Below, piece by piece: positions 34,945 through 43,897 of a DNA stretch of 64,000 nt. The notes under the pieces were generated by a model. The model was not told the origin of the DNA. It did not search any database and was given only the letters and a program-made list of their open reading frames with translations. Location of the stretch: assembly GCF_023476645.1 (NCBI RefSeq), contig NZ_JAMCOJ010000003.1, positions 186,001-250,000 on the forward strand, read 5' to 3'. Every line of letters starts with the position of its first letter. The first letter of the stretch is position 1. The position numbers and the translations under genes are program-made. This DNA is from Cellulophaga sp. 20_2_10 (GTDB lineage Bacteria > Bacteroidota > Bacteroidia > Flavobacteriales > Flavobacteriaceae).

Positions 34945-35679
34945 ATGATTGAAGCTGTTATTATTGACGATGAAATAAAAGCGATCCAAAGTTTAACATG
35001 GGAATTAACCAACTTTAGTAATGAGATTAAAGTTGTTGCGTCTTTCACAGATCCTTATGAAGCTTTAAATTATTTAGAGACTAGTAATCCGGATTGTCTT
35101 TTTTTAGATATTGAAATGCCTGTTATGGATGGTTTTCAGTTTATGCAAAAAATAAAGGAGAGAGATTTCCCCGTCGTTATTACCACAGCGTATAACCAAT
35201 ATGCAATTAAGGCACTTAAAAACGAGGCTATTGATTATCTTTTAAAACCTATAGATACAGATGATTTAAATGATACCATTGCTAAAATAAAAAAACACAA
35301 CCAAAAGAACGGGACAATAGATAGATTAGAACGTTTACTGTTAGACTTTAATTCTAATGTGATAAACAAAAGAATTACCTTGAATACAGATGGCAAATTA
35401 TTGTTTTTAGATAGTGATGAGATTTTGTACGCTGAGTCTGATGGTAATTATAGTACAATATATTTAGAAGAAGGAAAAAAAGTGGTAATTACCAAAAAAC
35501 TGAAAGAGGTTGATGAGTTGTTGCCCTTAGATAATTTTTTTAGAGTTCATAATTCTTATATCGTGAATATTAATAAAATAAAAGAATATGTAAAGACTGA
35601 TGGTTATTTAGTGCTAAAGTCTGATGATCAAATACCTGTTTCTAGACAGAAGAAATCTAATTTTTTAGATCTGATTTAA
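34945..35679 (+). CDS. LytTR-type response regulator
   Basis: A 244-residue cytoplasmic DNA-binding regulator. The receiver domain (1-120) has the acidic pair DD at 8-9, phospho-acceptor aspartate D55 in LFLDIEMP, Thr80/81 and Lys101 in LLKPID. The LytTR DNA-binding domain (about 140-244) is marked by ILYAESDGNYSTIYLEEGKK, written here as AESDGNYSTIY, and FFRVHNSYIVNINKIKEY (HxSxxVN). It precedes its kinase by 6 bp. LytR/AlgR regulators often control nearby or envelope-related genes; no target could be assigned. Confidence 0.93.
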   Translation: MIEAVIIDDEIKAIQSLTWELTNFSNEIKVVASFTDPYEALNYLETSNPDCLFLDIEMPVMDGFQFMQKIKERDFPVVITTAYNQYAIKALKNEAIDYLLKPIDTDDLNDTIAKIKKHNQKNGTIDRLERLLLDFNSNVINKRITLNTDGKLLFLDSDEILYAESDGNYSTIYLEEGKKVVITKKLKEVDELLPLDNFFRVHNSYIVNINKIKEYVKTDGYLVLKSDDQIPVSRQKKSNFLDLI

Positions 35680-35685
35680 ATTTTT

Positions 35686-37653
35686 ATGAGTGTTAATTTA
35701 GTGCACAGTTTAAGGTTTTCCTTTTTTTGTAAGCCACAAAGGCTAGTCTTGTTCTTTCTGTTTTTTTGCTGTTTGTCTATGTTTGGGCAAGCAACAATGC
35801 AAGAATATAAAGTTAGAGTAGATAGTCTTATTGTTAACCAACCTAAGACATATGAAGAAATTTCTAGTGTTTTAGGCGCGAAAAAGAATGATACTTTATT
35901 ACTTAACTATTTTATTAAAGGAGCACAAGAAAAGAACTATTTAATAGGCTTGTCATTTGCGTATAACCAATTAGGAAGAAAATACAGAAAGCTATCTAAA
36001 TATAATAAATCTATAGCGTTACATAAAAAAGCGTTAGAGATTGCTAACGAGGTTAATAATATAGAGTTTAGAGTGTATAGTCTAAATATGTTAGGTGTAG
36101 CTTATAGAAGAATAGATGCTGTACGTACAGCTTTGAATTACAACCAACAAGCGTTAGAGTTAGCAGAAAGTATAGTAGAACCTAGTGCGGGTCTACAGCG
36201 GGGTATGTATGTGTCGTTAAATAGTATAGGTAACCTTTACCATACTTTAGAGCAGTACAATTTAGCAATAAATAGGTATGAAGCTTCTTTAAAATTGCAA
36301 CAAGAGCTAGGTGATACATTAGGCCTTGCTATTAATAATCAAAACATAGGAGAAGCTTTAGAAGCTCAGGGTAAACTGGAGGAAGCCTTAGAAAAATATA
36401 AAATTTCTTTGGCATATAATGAATCCATAAACTCTGATAAAGGACGAGTTATTTGTACCAATAGTATTGCTCAAATTTATTTAAAACAAGATAAGGCAGA
36501 AGAAGCAATTGTTTTGCTAGAACCAGCACTTAAAAAATCCATAGAATTAGGAGATAAATTTACAACGGCTTTTATAGAGGCCAATGTGGGCTGGGCCTAT
36601 ATGCAATTAAATAGGCTTAAAGAGGCAGAAGAACATATTAGTCGGAGTTTATCTATTGGTAAGGAACAAAACATTTCTAGAATAATTTCTTTGGGAGAAA
36701 GGCATATGTCCGATTTGGAATTGTTAAAAGGAAATTACAAAGAAGCATTAGATTATTATAAGAAGGCAATAGATTTAGAGAAGAAGATTGCCAGTACACG
36801 TAACTTGCGTTATGCTAATGATGTAATTTTAAGGTATGAAAGTGAGAAGATTAATAATGAAATTGAGAGTTTAAGAAAGGATAATGAAATTGTAAAACTT
36901 AAACTGAAGAAAAACAGAGCTACGTTGTTAATAATATGTATTTCTTTAGTGCTGTTGGCTGTGGTACTTTTTGTTTTTTACCGTCAAAGTCAACTTACTA
37001 GCGATAAAAAATTACTTACACTAGAACAGACGATGTTGCGTAGTCAAATGAATCCGCATTTTTTATTTAACTCACTTAATTCTATTAAATTATATATTAT
37101 TAATAACGAGAAAAAGAATGCCGTACATTACCTTAACAAGTTCTCTAAATTAGTGCGTAAAATACTTGAAGCATCATCTTTAAAAGAAATATCGTTAGCA
37201 GATGAGTTAGAAACCGTAACCTTGTATATGCATATAGAAAACATACGTTTTTCTAATAAAATACACTTTGCGGTAGATATAGACCGTAGGGTAGATGTTA
37301 ATCACGTAAAAATACCATCACTAATTCTTCAGCCTTTTTTAGAAAATGCGTTATGGCACGGGTTGTCTTCTAAAGAGGGAATTAAAAAAATAAATCTCTA
37401 CATAACTAAAGAAGATGAAGAGTTTATTAAAATAAGTATTAAAGATAATGGTATTGGCAGAGCAGCATCAGAAAAAATAAAAGAAAACAAAGTTCTTAAA
37501 AGAAAATCTTTAGGTATAAATATAACCAAAGAACGTTTAAAAAATTTCTCTAAAGATTACTTAAACTCTTACAATGTAGAATTTATAGATATAAAAGATG
37601 ATAAGGATGTTGCTCTGGGGACAGAGGTTGTGTTAACTATTCCTATTATTTAA
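35686..37653 (+). CDS. TPR-containing sensor histidine kinase (LytS-like)
   Basis: A 655-residue membrane kinase. A signal peptide or N-terminal membrane segment (about 18-35) is followed by a periplasmic array of TPR repeats (about 60-380; for example ALNYNQQALELAESI and AINRYEASLKLQQELGD). A coiled coil (about 380-405), a transmembrane helix (about 408-428) and a His_kinase domain come next. The His box SQMNPHFLFNSLN is near residue 455 (His about 459). The ATPase N box LENALWHGL and G box DNGIGRAASE follow. It phosphorylates the LytTR regulator encoded 6 bp upstream. Its 3' end overlaps the convergent DUF3109 gene by 21 bp. Confidence 0.93.
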   Translation: MSVNLVHSLRFSFFCKPQRLVLFFLFFCCLSMFGQATMQEYKVRVDSLIVNQPKTYEEISSVLGAKKNDTLLLNYFIKGAQEKNYLIGLSFAYNQLGRKYRKLSKYNKSIALHKKALEIANEVNNIEFRVYSLNMLGVAYRRIDAVRTALNYNQQALELAESIVEPSAGLQRGMYVSLNSIGNLYHTLEQYNLAINRYEASLKLQQELGDTLGLAINNQNIGEALEAQGKLEEALEKYKISLAYNESINSDKGRVICTNSIAQIYLKQDKAEEAIVLLEPALKKSIELGDKFTTAFIEANVGWAYMQLNRLKEAEEHISRSLSIGKEQNISRIISLGERHMSDLELLKGNYKEALDYYKKAIDLEKKIASTRNLRYANDVILRYESEKINNEIESLRKDNEIVKLKLKKNRATLLIICISLVLLAVVLFVFYRQSQLTSDKKLLTLEQTMLRSQMNPHFLFNSLNSIKLYIINNEKKNAVHYLNKFSKLVRKILEASSLKEISLADELETVTLYMHIENIRFSNKIHFAVDIDRRVDVNHVKIPSLILQPFLENALWHGLSSKEGIKKINLYITKEDEEFIKISIKDNGIGRAASEKIKENKVLKRKSLGINITKERLKNFSKDYLNSYNVEFIDIKDDKDVALGTEVVLTIPII

Positions 37654-38220
37654 TTTATGGTGTTCTTGCGCAACTATTTCTAACTCGCTATACCACTCTT
37701 CTCCAAATTTACGCACTAAAGCTTCTTTTACAAATTTATAAACAGGAACCTTTAACTCTTCTCCTAAAGAACAAGCAGGATCGCAAATTTCCCATTTATG
37801 GTAGTTTACACCAGTAAATTCTGAATATTCTCTAGTTCTAACAGGGTATAAGTGACAAGAAACAGGTTTTTTCCAGCTCGTAATACCTTCGTTGTAAGCA
37901 TCTTCTAAGCCACATTTTGCAGTTCCGTTATCAGAAAAAACTACATAAGCACATTCGCTACCATTTACCAAAGGAGTTTCCCATTCACCATCCTCACCTT
38001 TAACAAAGGCACCTTGTTCTTCTATCGCAGCAATACCTTCTGGTCTTAAAAAAGGTTTTATGTCTTGGTAAATGTCTACCAGTATCTCTGTTTCTTTATC
38101 TTCTAGCGGTGCGCCAGCGTCACCATCTATACAGCACGCGCCTTTACAAGCACTTAGGTTGCAGACAAAATCATTTTCAATAATTTCTTCAGATACTATG
38201 GTTTTTCCTATTTGAAACAT
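37633..38220 (-). CDS. DUF3109 family cysteine-rich protein
   Basis: A 195-residue cytoplasmic protein. The Cys-rich N-terminus CNLSACKGACCIDGDAG (about 21-37) and later CHLYPVR (about 121) and CDPACSLGE motifs match DUF3109/YkgJ-like zinc- or iron-binding proteins. Function is unknown to me. It has a clear divergent promoter with marC (CAAAGATA at 38239-38246, minus strand). It overlaps the end of the histidine kinase gene by 21 bp. Confidence 0.85.
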   Translation of the reverse strand: MFQIGKTIVSEEIIENDFVCNLSACKGACCIDGDAGAPLEDKETEILVDIYQDIKPFLRPEGIAAIEEQGAFVKGEDGEWETPLVNGSECAYVVFSDNGTAKCGLEDAYNEGITSWKKPVSCHLYPVRTREYSEFTGVNYHKWEICDPACSLGEELKVPVYKFVKEALVRKFGEEWYSELEIVAQEHHKLNNRNS

Positions 38221-38238
38221 ATGCTAATTATAAGGGTG

Positions 38239-38246
38239 CAAAGATA
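38239..38246 (-). promoter_or_regulatory. -7 box of the DUF3109 gene
   Basis: Read on the minus strand this is TATCTTTG, a perfect TAnnTTTG, 19 bp before the ATG at 38220. Confidence 0.6.
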
Positions 38247-38309
38247 CTTCTTTAACGTTAATAAGCTATTAATTTTGATTTTAGTAATTTAAAACTGTTT
38301 TAGAAAGTG

Positions 38310-38317
38310 TAAGTTTG
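38310..38317 (+). promoter_or_regulatory. -7 box of the marC gene
   Basis: TAAGTTTG, a perfect TAnnTTTG, 26 bp before the ATG at 38344, with a T-rich -33 region near 38288. Confidence 0.6.
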
Positions 38318-38343
38318 CACCGATTTTTAAAAAGTAGTGTCGT

Positions 38344-38925
38344 ATGTTTTTAAGTTTTTTTAATTTTAAAGAAATTGCAACAGCAAGTATGATTCTTTTT
38401 GCTGTGATAGATATTATAGGTAGTATTCCTATAATAATAAGTTTAAGAGCAAAGGTTGGACACATACAATCTGAAAAGGCATCTCTTGTGGCAACCTTAA
38501 TTATGGTGGCTTTTTTGTTTGTGGGTGAAGAAATCCTGAACCTAATAGGTATAGACGTTAATTCTTTTGCTGTAGCGGGTTCTTTTATTATTTTCTTTAT
38601 GGCAATAGAAATGATTTTAGGTATAACCTTATATAAAGATGATGTTCCAGAAACAGCATCTGTTGTGCCAATTGCTTTTCCTCTAATTGCAGGTGCTGGT
38701 ACAATGACTTCTTTATTGTCTTTAAGGGCAGAGTATCAAGTCCAGAATATAATAGTAGCAATAGTAATAAACATCCTATTTGTTTACGCAGTGTTAAAAT
38801 CCTCTAAAAAGATAGAGAAAGTACTAGGAAAAAGTGGATTAAGTGTAATTAGAAAAGTTTTTGGCGTAATTTTGCTGGCAATAGCGGTAAAATTATTTGC
38901 GGCAAATATTAATGAACTCTTTTAA
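38344..38925 (+). CDS. MarC family integral membrane protein
   Basis: A 193-residue inner-membrane protein with about six hydrophobic segments. The pattern AVIDIIGSIPIIISL near residue 21, VAGSFIIFFMAIEMILG near 78 and PIAFPLIAGAGTMTSL near 108 fits the MarC/UPF0056 family. MarC itself was once thought to confer antibiotic resistance, which has been questioned; function is unknown. A second small membrane gene follows after 12 bp. Confidence 0.9.
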   Translation: MFLSFFNFKEIATASMILFAVIDIIGSIPIIISLRAKVGHIQSEKASLVATLIMVAFLFVGEEILNLIGIDVNSFAVAGSFIIFFMAIEMILGITLYKDDVPETASVVPIAFPLIAGAGTMTSLLSLRAEYQVQNIIVAIVINILFVYAVLKSSKKIEKVLGKSGLSVIRKVFGVILLAIAVKLFAANINELF

Positions 38926-38937
38926 AAAGTAGTTAAA

Positions 38938-39138
38938 ATGAATAAAATAATATTTATCATCTTATTTTTGATAGCGGGATTGCTAATTGGGTACAATGTT
39001 ACTCAGATAGATTTTAATGATCCTTTAAACGGACAAAGTACAATAGCATTAATTTGTATAGTAGCTGCTTTATGTGCAATTGTATTGTTGGTAATTTTTA
39101 TGATTTCTAAAAAGATACAAGAAAAAATAAAAGAATAA
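38938..39138 (+). CDS. Small membrane protein of unknown function
   Basis: A 66-residue protein with two hydrophobic segments (about 3-20 and 34-56) and a basic tail ending KKIQEKIKE. I do not recognise the family. It lies 12 bp after marC and before a strong terminator, so it is the last gene of a two-gene operon. Confidence 0.75.
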   Translation: MNKIIFIILFLIAGLLIGYNVTQIDFNDPLNGQSTIALICIVAALCAIVLLVIFMISKKIQEKIKE

Positions 39139-39161
39139 CTTTTATAAAATATTAAAAAACG

Positions 39162-39195
39162 AAAGAGGCGCTATATAATATAGCGCCTCTTTTGT
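39162..39195. terminator. Bidirectional terminator between the marC operon and the RND operon
   Basis: AAAGAGGCGCTAT (39162-39174) pairs with ATAGCGCCTCTTT (39180-39192), loop of 5 nt, with T/A-rich flanks. It ends convergent operons. Confidence 0.9.
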
Positions 39196-39212
39196 TTTTA
39201 TACGGTTTAGCT

Positions 39213-42200
39213 TTATGCTTCACTTTCTATAGTAGCAGGCTTTTTTGCAAACCTTATTTTTAGTCTGTATGTAATATTAAACAGTGCAGGTACTATTATA
39301 AGCGTAAGGAATGTAGCTACAATTAATCCAAAAATAACTGTCCAGGCTAAAGGTCCCCAGAAAATTACGTTATCACCACCAATGTAAATATGAGGATTAA
39401 ACTCAGAGAATAGAGTAAAGAAGTCAATATTTAAACCAATTGCCAACGGTATTAATCCTAATACAGTTGTTATAGCCGTTAAAAGTACGGGTCTAAGTCT
39501 AGCTTTACCACCGGTTACTATTGCTTCTGTAGCTTGCTCTCTAGTTAAAACATCTGCTTCGTCTAAGTCTAGTTTCACTTTTTTGCGATCTATTAAAATC
39601 TGGGTATAATCTAGCAATACCACACCGTTATTTACAACTATACCGGCGAGCGATATAATACCCATCATTGTCATCATAATAACAAAAGACCAGCCAGTTA
39701 CCATTAAGCCGCCAAATACACCAATAAAACTTAAGAAAATAGCTATCATAATTATTATTGGTTTAGAAATGCCACCAAATTGAAAAATTAAGATTAACAT
39801 AATTAAACCCAAACCAGAAAAGAAAGCACCTACTAAAAATGTCATTTGCTTGTTCTGTTCTTCTATTTGCCCAGTATAATCGATCTTTACAGTAGAAGGT
39901 AGATTTTTATACTCTTCCATTTCTTTTTGTATCTCGTCTACAATTGCAGCTGCATCTGTAAATCCTGGTTCTAAGCCAGAGTAGATAGTAACAACTCTTT
40001 CATTATCTCTGTGTTTAATTGCGCTAAAACCAGATGTGTTTTTAACACTAGCAACGGCAGATACGGGAATCTCTTTTATTTGTCCGTTAGAAGGGTCTCT
40101 AAAAATTATATTCTGATTAAACAATGCATTTGTATTGTAACGCAAGTCTTCATTAAAACGAATGTTAATATCAAAATCATCTCCATCTTCTTTATAAACT
40201 CCTGCTTTTTCTCCAAAAAGAGCTCTACGCAATTGATTGCCAACCTGACTAACAGATACCCCTAATTCACCAGCCTTTTCACGATCTACAGAAACTTCCA
40301 TAGAGGGCTTACTTTTATTTACATCAATCTTTATTTCTTCAATACCAGCAATATTTTTGGTGTTAATGAAGTTTTTAATGTTTTCTGCTGTGGCAATTAA
40401 TTCGTTATAGTCCTTACCTTCAATCTCTATATTTATAGGGTAACCCACAGGTGGGCCATTGCTATCTTTTTCTACAGAAATGTTTACACCAGGGTAAATA
40501 CCATTTAAAGCACTCTGTACTTTAGCACGTATTTCTTCTGTATTAACTCCTCTTCTAAACTTAAACTCACTAAAGTTTACTGTTATTTTTCCTTTGTGTG
40601 GCATTTCTGCGCTAGAACCACCATCTGTTTGTGGGTTTCCAGCTCCTTCACCAACTTGAGAAACAGCAGAAGAAACAATAAAGTTTTTTCCCTCGTGTTT
40701 GTAAATGTCATCGTCTAAAAGTTCGTAAACTCTTTTTTCTATAACCTTAGTAATAGCATTTGTTTTTTCTATGGCGGTACCTTCTGGGTACTCTACGTAT
40801 ACGTTAATTTCGTTAGGAATGTTGTCTGGGAAAAATTCTATTTTAGTTCTCTTGTTGCCAATAGACATACCAAATAACATAAAAACAACGATTAGTAGTA
40901 AAAAAGTAATACTTACATACCAATATACATTTCCGCCACGTAATGCGTGTTTTAGTCTGCGCTCGTACCAGTTTTCAAAAGAAACCATTGTGTTTTTCTG
41001 AAAACGAATTGCCCATTTTTTAATAAAATATTTGTATGCCCAGAACATTACGGCTGTAATTATCATTACAGTTCCTAGCCCTTTCATAGCACCTCCAAAA
41101 ATTAGAATTAAACCTCCAAAACCACAAAGAATAATACTTAAACGTATTAACTGTTTTAGGGTTAATTCTTTTTCTCCTAGTTCCATGAATTTAGAAACTA
41201 ACATAGAATTCATTAATATGGCAACTAGTAAAGAAGATCCCAATACTACAGATAGTGTTATTGGGAAAAATTTCATAAACTGTCCCATTACTCCAGGCCA
41301 TAAACCAAGAGGTACAAAAGCAGCTACTGTTGTTAGTGTGGATACAATAATAGGAAAAGCTATTTCGCCAACCCCTTTCTTTGCGGCCTCTACTTTAGAT
41401 AAACCTTCATCCATTAATCGGTATACGTTTTCTACAACCACAATACCGTTATCTACAAGCATACCAAGACCCATAATCATCCCAAACAAAATCATAGTGT
41501 TTAGAGTGTAGCCAAGCCATGATAAGATCATAAAAGACATAAACATAGACATAGGTATAGCAAAACCTACAAATAAGGCGTTTCTAAATCCTAAAAAGAA
41601 CATTAAAACGGTTACTACTAGTATAATACCAAAGATAATATTGTTTACAAGATCGTCTACTTGGTTTAATGTTTTGGTAGATGAGTCGTTTGCTATTGAT
41701 ATTTTTAAATCTGGCGGAAAATAATTAGCCTTAGCCTCTTTAACTAATTCTTTAATTTTTTCTGATGCAGAAATAGAGTTTTGTCCGGCTCTTTTTTTAA
41801 CGTCTAGCATTACAACGCTTTCTCCAAACTCTCTTGCAAAGGTAGTTTTATCTTTTTCTGAAAATGTAATTGTAGCTATGTCTCTTAAGTACGTAGCCCC
41901 ATTTTCTGACTTAACAACAAAGTTATTTAATAATTGAGGGTCTTTTACTTCTCCTAAAATACGTATTGTTCTTCTTTGTTCTTTGGTCTTCAGGTTACCA
42001 GCAGACATTGTAACGTTGCCGCCTCTTATGGTGTTTAAAACATCATCAAAGCTAATTTTAGCAGCCATCATTTTATACACATCTACAGCAATTTCTACCT
42101 CTTTTTCTTGGGCACCGCGTATATCTGCTTTTTTAATTTCAGGTAAATCTTCAATTTCATCTTGTAAATACTCGGCAAAATCTTTCAGCTTTTCTACAGG

Positions 42201-42692
42201 GTAATCTCCTGTAAAATTAATATTCATGATAGGCACTTCTTCAGAAATGTTAAGATCAAAAACATTAGGTTCTACTTTTGCACCGTTAAAAGTAGGCCAA
42301 TCTTCACTGGCTTTTTCCGCATCTACTTCATCTTTTATTTTTTGTTTTGCCTCTTGTACAGAAATAGCCTCGTTAAACTCTACTACAATCATAGCATAGT
42401 CTTCTTGCGATGTTGAGGTAACTTCTACAACATTACTCACGTTCTTTATCTTGTCCTCTAAAGGATCCGTAATTAAACGCTCTATATCTTCTGCAGTGTT
42501 GCCAGGGTAAGGAGTGCTAATGTATATTTTAGTCTCTATAACCTCAGGGAAATCTTCTCTAGGCATAGCTATGTATGCAGAAAAACCAATCCATAAGAAT
42601 AAACCAATTAATACATAGATAACCGAGGGGTTGTCTATTGCCCACGAGGAGATTTTAAATTCCTTGTCGGTGCTTTTTTGTAATTTACTCAT
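39213..42692 (-). CDS. RND-family efflux pump permease
   Basis: A 1159-residue inner-membrane proton-driven exporter of the AcrB/HAE1 class. Two homologous halves are visible, with membrane helices at about residues 20-38, 345-520 and later 950-1140. The helix-4 proton-relay motif reads LVDNGIVVVENV (near 411), where AcrB has VDDA; only the first Asp is kept. Two additional hydrophobic segments occur between the usual sixth and seventh helices (about 525-570), longer than a typical 1050-residue pump. The porter-domain loops carry the usual conserved segments. It is last in the operon tetR-tolC-adaptor-RND, 4 bp after the adaptor gene. Substrates are probably drugs, lipids or detergents, but this is inferred. 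Confidence 0.94.
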   Translation of the reverse strand: MSKLQKSTDKEFKISSWAIDNPSVIYVLIGLFLWIGFSAYIAMPREDFPEVIETKIYISTPYPGNTAEDIERLITDPLEDKIKNVSNVVEVTSTSQEDYAMIVVEFNEAISVQEAKQKIKDEVDAEKASEDWPTFNGAKVEPNVFDLNISEEVPIMNINFTGDYPVEKLKDFAEYLQDEIEDLPEIKKADIRGAQEKEVEIAVDVYKMMAAKISFDDVLNTIRGGNVTMSAGNLKTKEQRRTIRILGEVKDPQLLNNFVVKSENGATYLRDIATITFSEKDKTTFAREFGESVVMLDVKKRAGQNSISASEKIKELVKEAKANYFPPDLKISIANDSSTKTLNQVDDLVNNIIFGIILVVTVLMFFLGFRNALFVGFAIPMSMFMSFMILSWLGYTLNTMILFGMIMGLGMLVDNGIVVVENVYRLMDEGLSKVEAAKKGVGEIAFPIIVSTLTTVAAFVPLGLWPGVMGQFMKFFPITLSVVLGSSLLVAILMNSMLVSKFMELGEKELTLKQLIRLSIILCGFGGLILIFGGAMKGLGTVMIITAVMFWAYKYFIKKWAIRFQKNTMVSFENWYERRLKHALRGGNVYWYVSITFLLLIVVFMLFGMSIGNKRTKIEFFPDNIPNEINVYVEYPEGTAIEKTNAITKVIEKRVYELLDDDIYKHEGKNFIVSSAVSQVGEGAGNPQTDGGSSAEMPHKGKITVNFSEFKFRRGVNTEEIRAKVQSALNGIYPGVNISVEKDSNGPPVGYPINIEIEGKDYNELIATAENIKNFINTKNIAGIEEIKIDVNKSKPSMEVSVDREKAGELGVSVSQVGNQLRRALFGEKAGVYKEDGDDFDINIRFNEDLRYNTNALFNQNIIFRDPSNGQIKEIPVSAVASVKNTSGFSAIKHRDNERVVTIYSGLEPGFTDAAAIVDEIQKEMEEYKNLPSTVKIDYTGQIEEQNKQMTFLVGAFFSGLGLIMLILIFQFGGISKPIIIMIAIFLSFIGVFGGLMVTGWSFVIMMTMMGIISLAGIVVNNGVVLLDYTQILIDRKKVKLDLDEADVLTREQATEAIVTGGKARLRPVLLTAITTVLGLIPLAIGLNIDFFTLFSEFNPHIYIGGDNVIFWGPLAWTVIFGLIVATFLTLIIVPALFNITYRLKIRFAKKPATIESEA

Positions 42693-42696
42693 AGAA

Positions 42697-43866
42697 CTAT
42701 TGGTTTAAAATTTCTACTTTTTGTCCGTCTTTAACACTTCTAGCACCTTCTTTAATTACGTGCTCATCAGCTGTTAATCCTTCTAGAACTTCGACTAGAG
42801 CACCTTGACTTTTTCCTGTTTTTATAATTTTCTTATGGGTCATTGCGTATTTATCTTCACTCGTTTTTTCGGCTACATAAACATACTGTTCGCCATCTGC
42901 ATTTTCAGAAATTACACTCTGCGGTATAAGAATAGCTTCTTGACTTGTATAATCGTTTAATTTAACTTTAGCTGTAAGGTTAGGTTTTATGTTTCCGTTT
43001 TTATTAGCAACAGGAATTTCTACTGTGAAAGAACGGTTGCTAGGGTTAATAAAATTACCTGTTTGGCGAACTTTAGTTGCAATACTGTCGTTAAGAATAG
43101 GAAAGTAAACCATTGCTTCTTTACCGTTTTGAATACTTTTTAGATATGTTTCTGGCACCTCTACATCGATATACATGTTAGATAGGTTTACTATTCTAAA
43201 AACCTCTGCGCCCATACCAGGGGCAACAACAGTTCCTTGATCTTTAATTACATCATCTATGATACCAGAAAAAGGAGCTCTAATTGTAGATTTTCCTAAC
43301 TGACTTTCTCCTTGTTTAATAGCATTTACTTGAGCTTCGTAGTTTGTTTTTGCTTGTAAGTATTGTATTTCTGACCCTATTTTTTGTTCCCAAAGTCTTT
43401 GCTGTCTTTCAAACGTAGTTTTAGCTAATTCTGCTTGTGTTTTAAGTTGCGCAAGTTGGCTGCTCATACCTCCGTCATCTATTCTCGCAAGTAGTTGTCC
43501 TTTGGTTACTTTTTGACCTTCTTTTACGTATACTTTTTGTAAAGTACCTGCCATTTCTGGGTAAATCAGAACATTTTGTTTTGTTTGCACATTCCCCTGC
43601 AACTCTAAAAAGTGATTAAAAGTTTCGGTTTTTGTGGTGAACGTACTTACTAATGGTAGATTTTTGTTTCCTTGTATTTTTGCAATCGTAGAGTCTAATA
43701 GGCTCATTTGCATCTCTAATTTTTTATGTTCTTCAGAGATGCTACTTTTTTTAGCTCTAATCTTTTCTAAATTTCCTTCAGAAATAATACTCTCTACAGA
43801 AGTGTTTTTACTTCCGCAAGCAGCTAAAACTGCTGTTAGGGTTACTATGTAGAATATTTTTTTCAT
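42697..43866 (-). CDS. RND efflux periplasmic adaptor (membrane fusion) lipoprotein
   Basis: A 389-residue lipoprotein (LAACGSK, Cys near 17) that joins the RND permease to the outer-membrane channel. A coiled-coil hairpin (about residues 35-65 and 140-185) surrounds the lipoyl-like halves (GTLQKVYVKEGQKVTKGQLLARID and IRAPFSGIIDDVIKDQG, each shown only in part here). The beta-barrel and membrane-proximal domains follow. It lies 4 bp from the RND gene and 31 bp after the tolC gene. Confidence 0.93.
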   Translation of the reverse strand: MKKIFYIVTLTAVLAACGSKNTSVESIISEGNLEKIRAKKSSISEEHKKLEMQMSLLDSTIAKIQGNKNLPLVSTFTTKTETFNHFLELQGNVQTKQNVLIYPEMAGTLQKVYVKEGQKVTKGQLLARIDDGGMSSQLAQLKTQAELAKTTFERQQRLWEQKIGSEIQYLQAKTNYEAQVNAIKQGESQLGKSTIRAPFSGIIDDVIKDQGTVVAPGMGAEVFRIVNLSNMYIDVEVPETYLKSIQNGKEAMVYFPILNDSIATKVRQTGNFINPSNRSFTVEIPVANKNGNIKPNLTAKVKLNDYTSQEAILIPQSVISENADGEQYVYVAEKTSEDKYAMTHKKIIKTGKSQGALVEVLEGLTADEHVIKEGARSVKDGQKVEILNQ

Positions 43867-43897
43867 ATTATTTATGTTACTATTTGTTGTGTTGGGG

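Noticed and set aside
41032-41511. 159-codon plus-strand ORF
   Set aside because: Shadow frame inside the RND permease helices on the minus strand; the real frame has all RND motifs.
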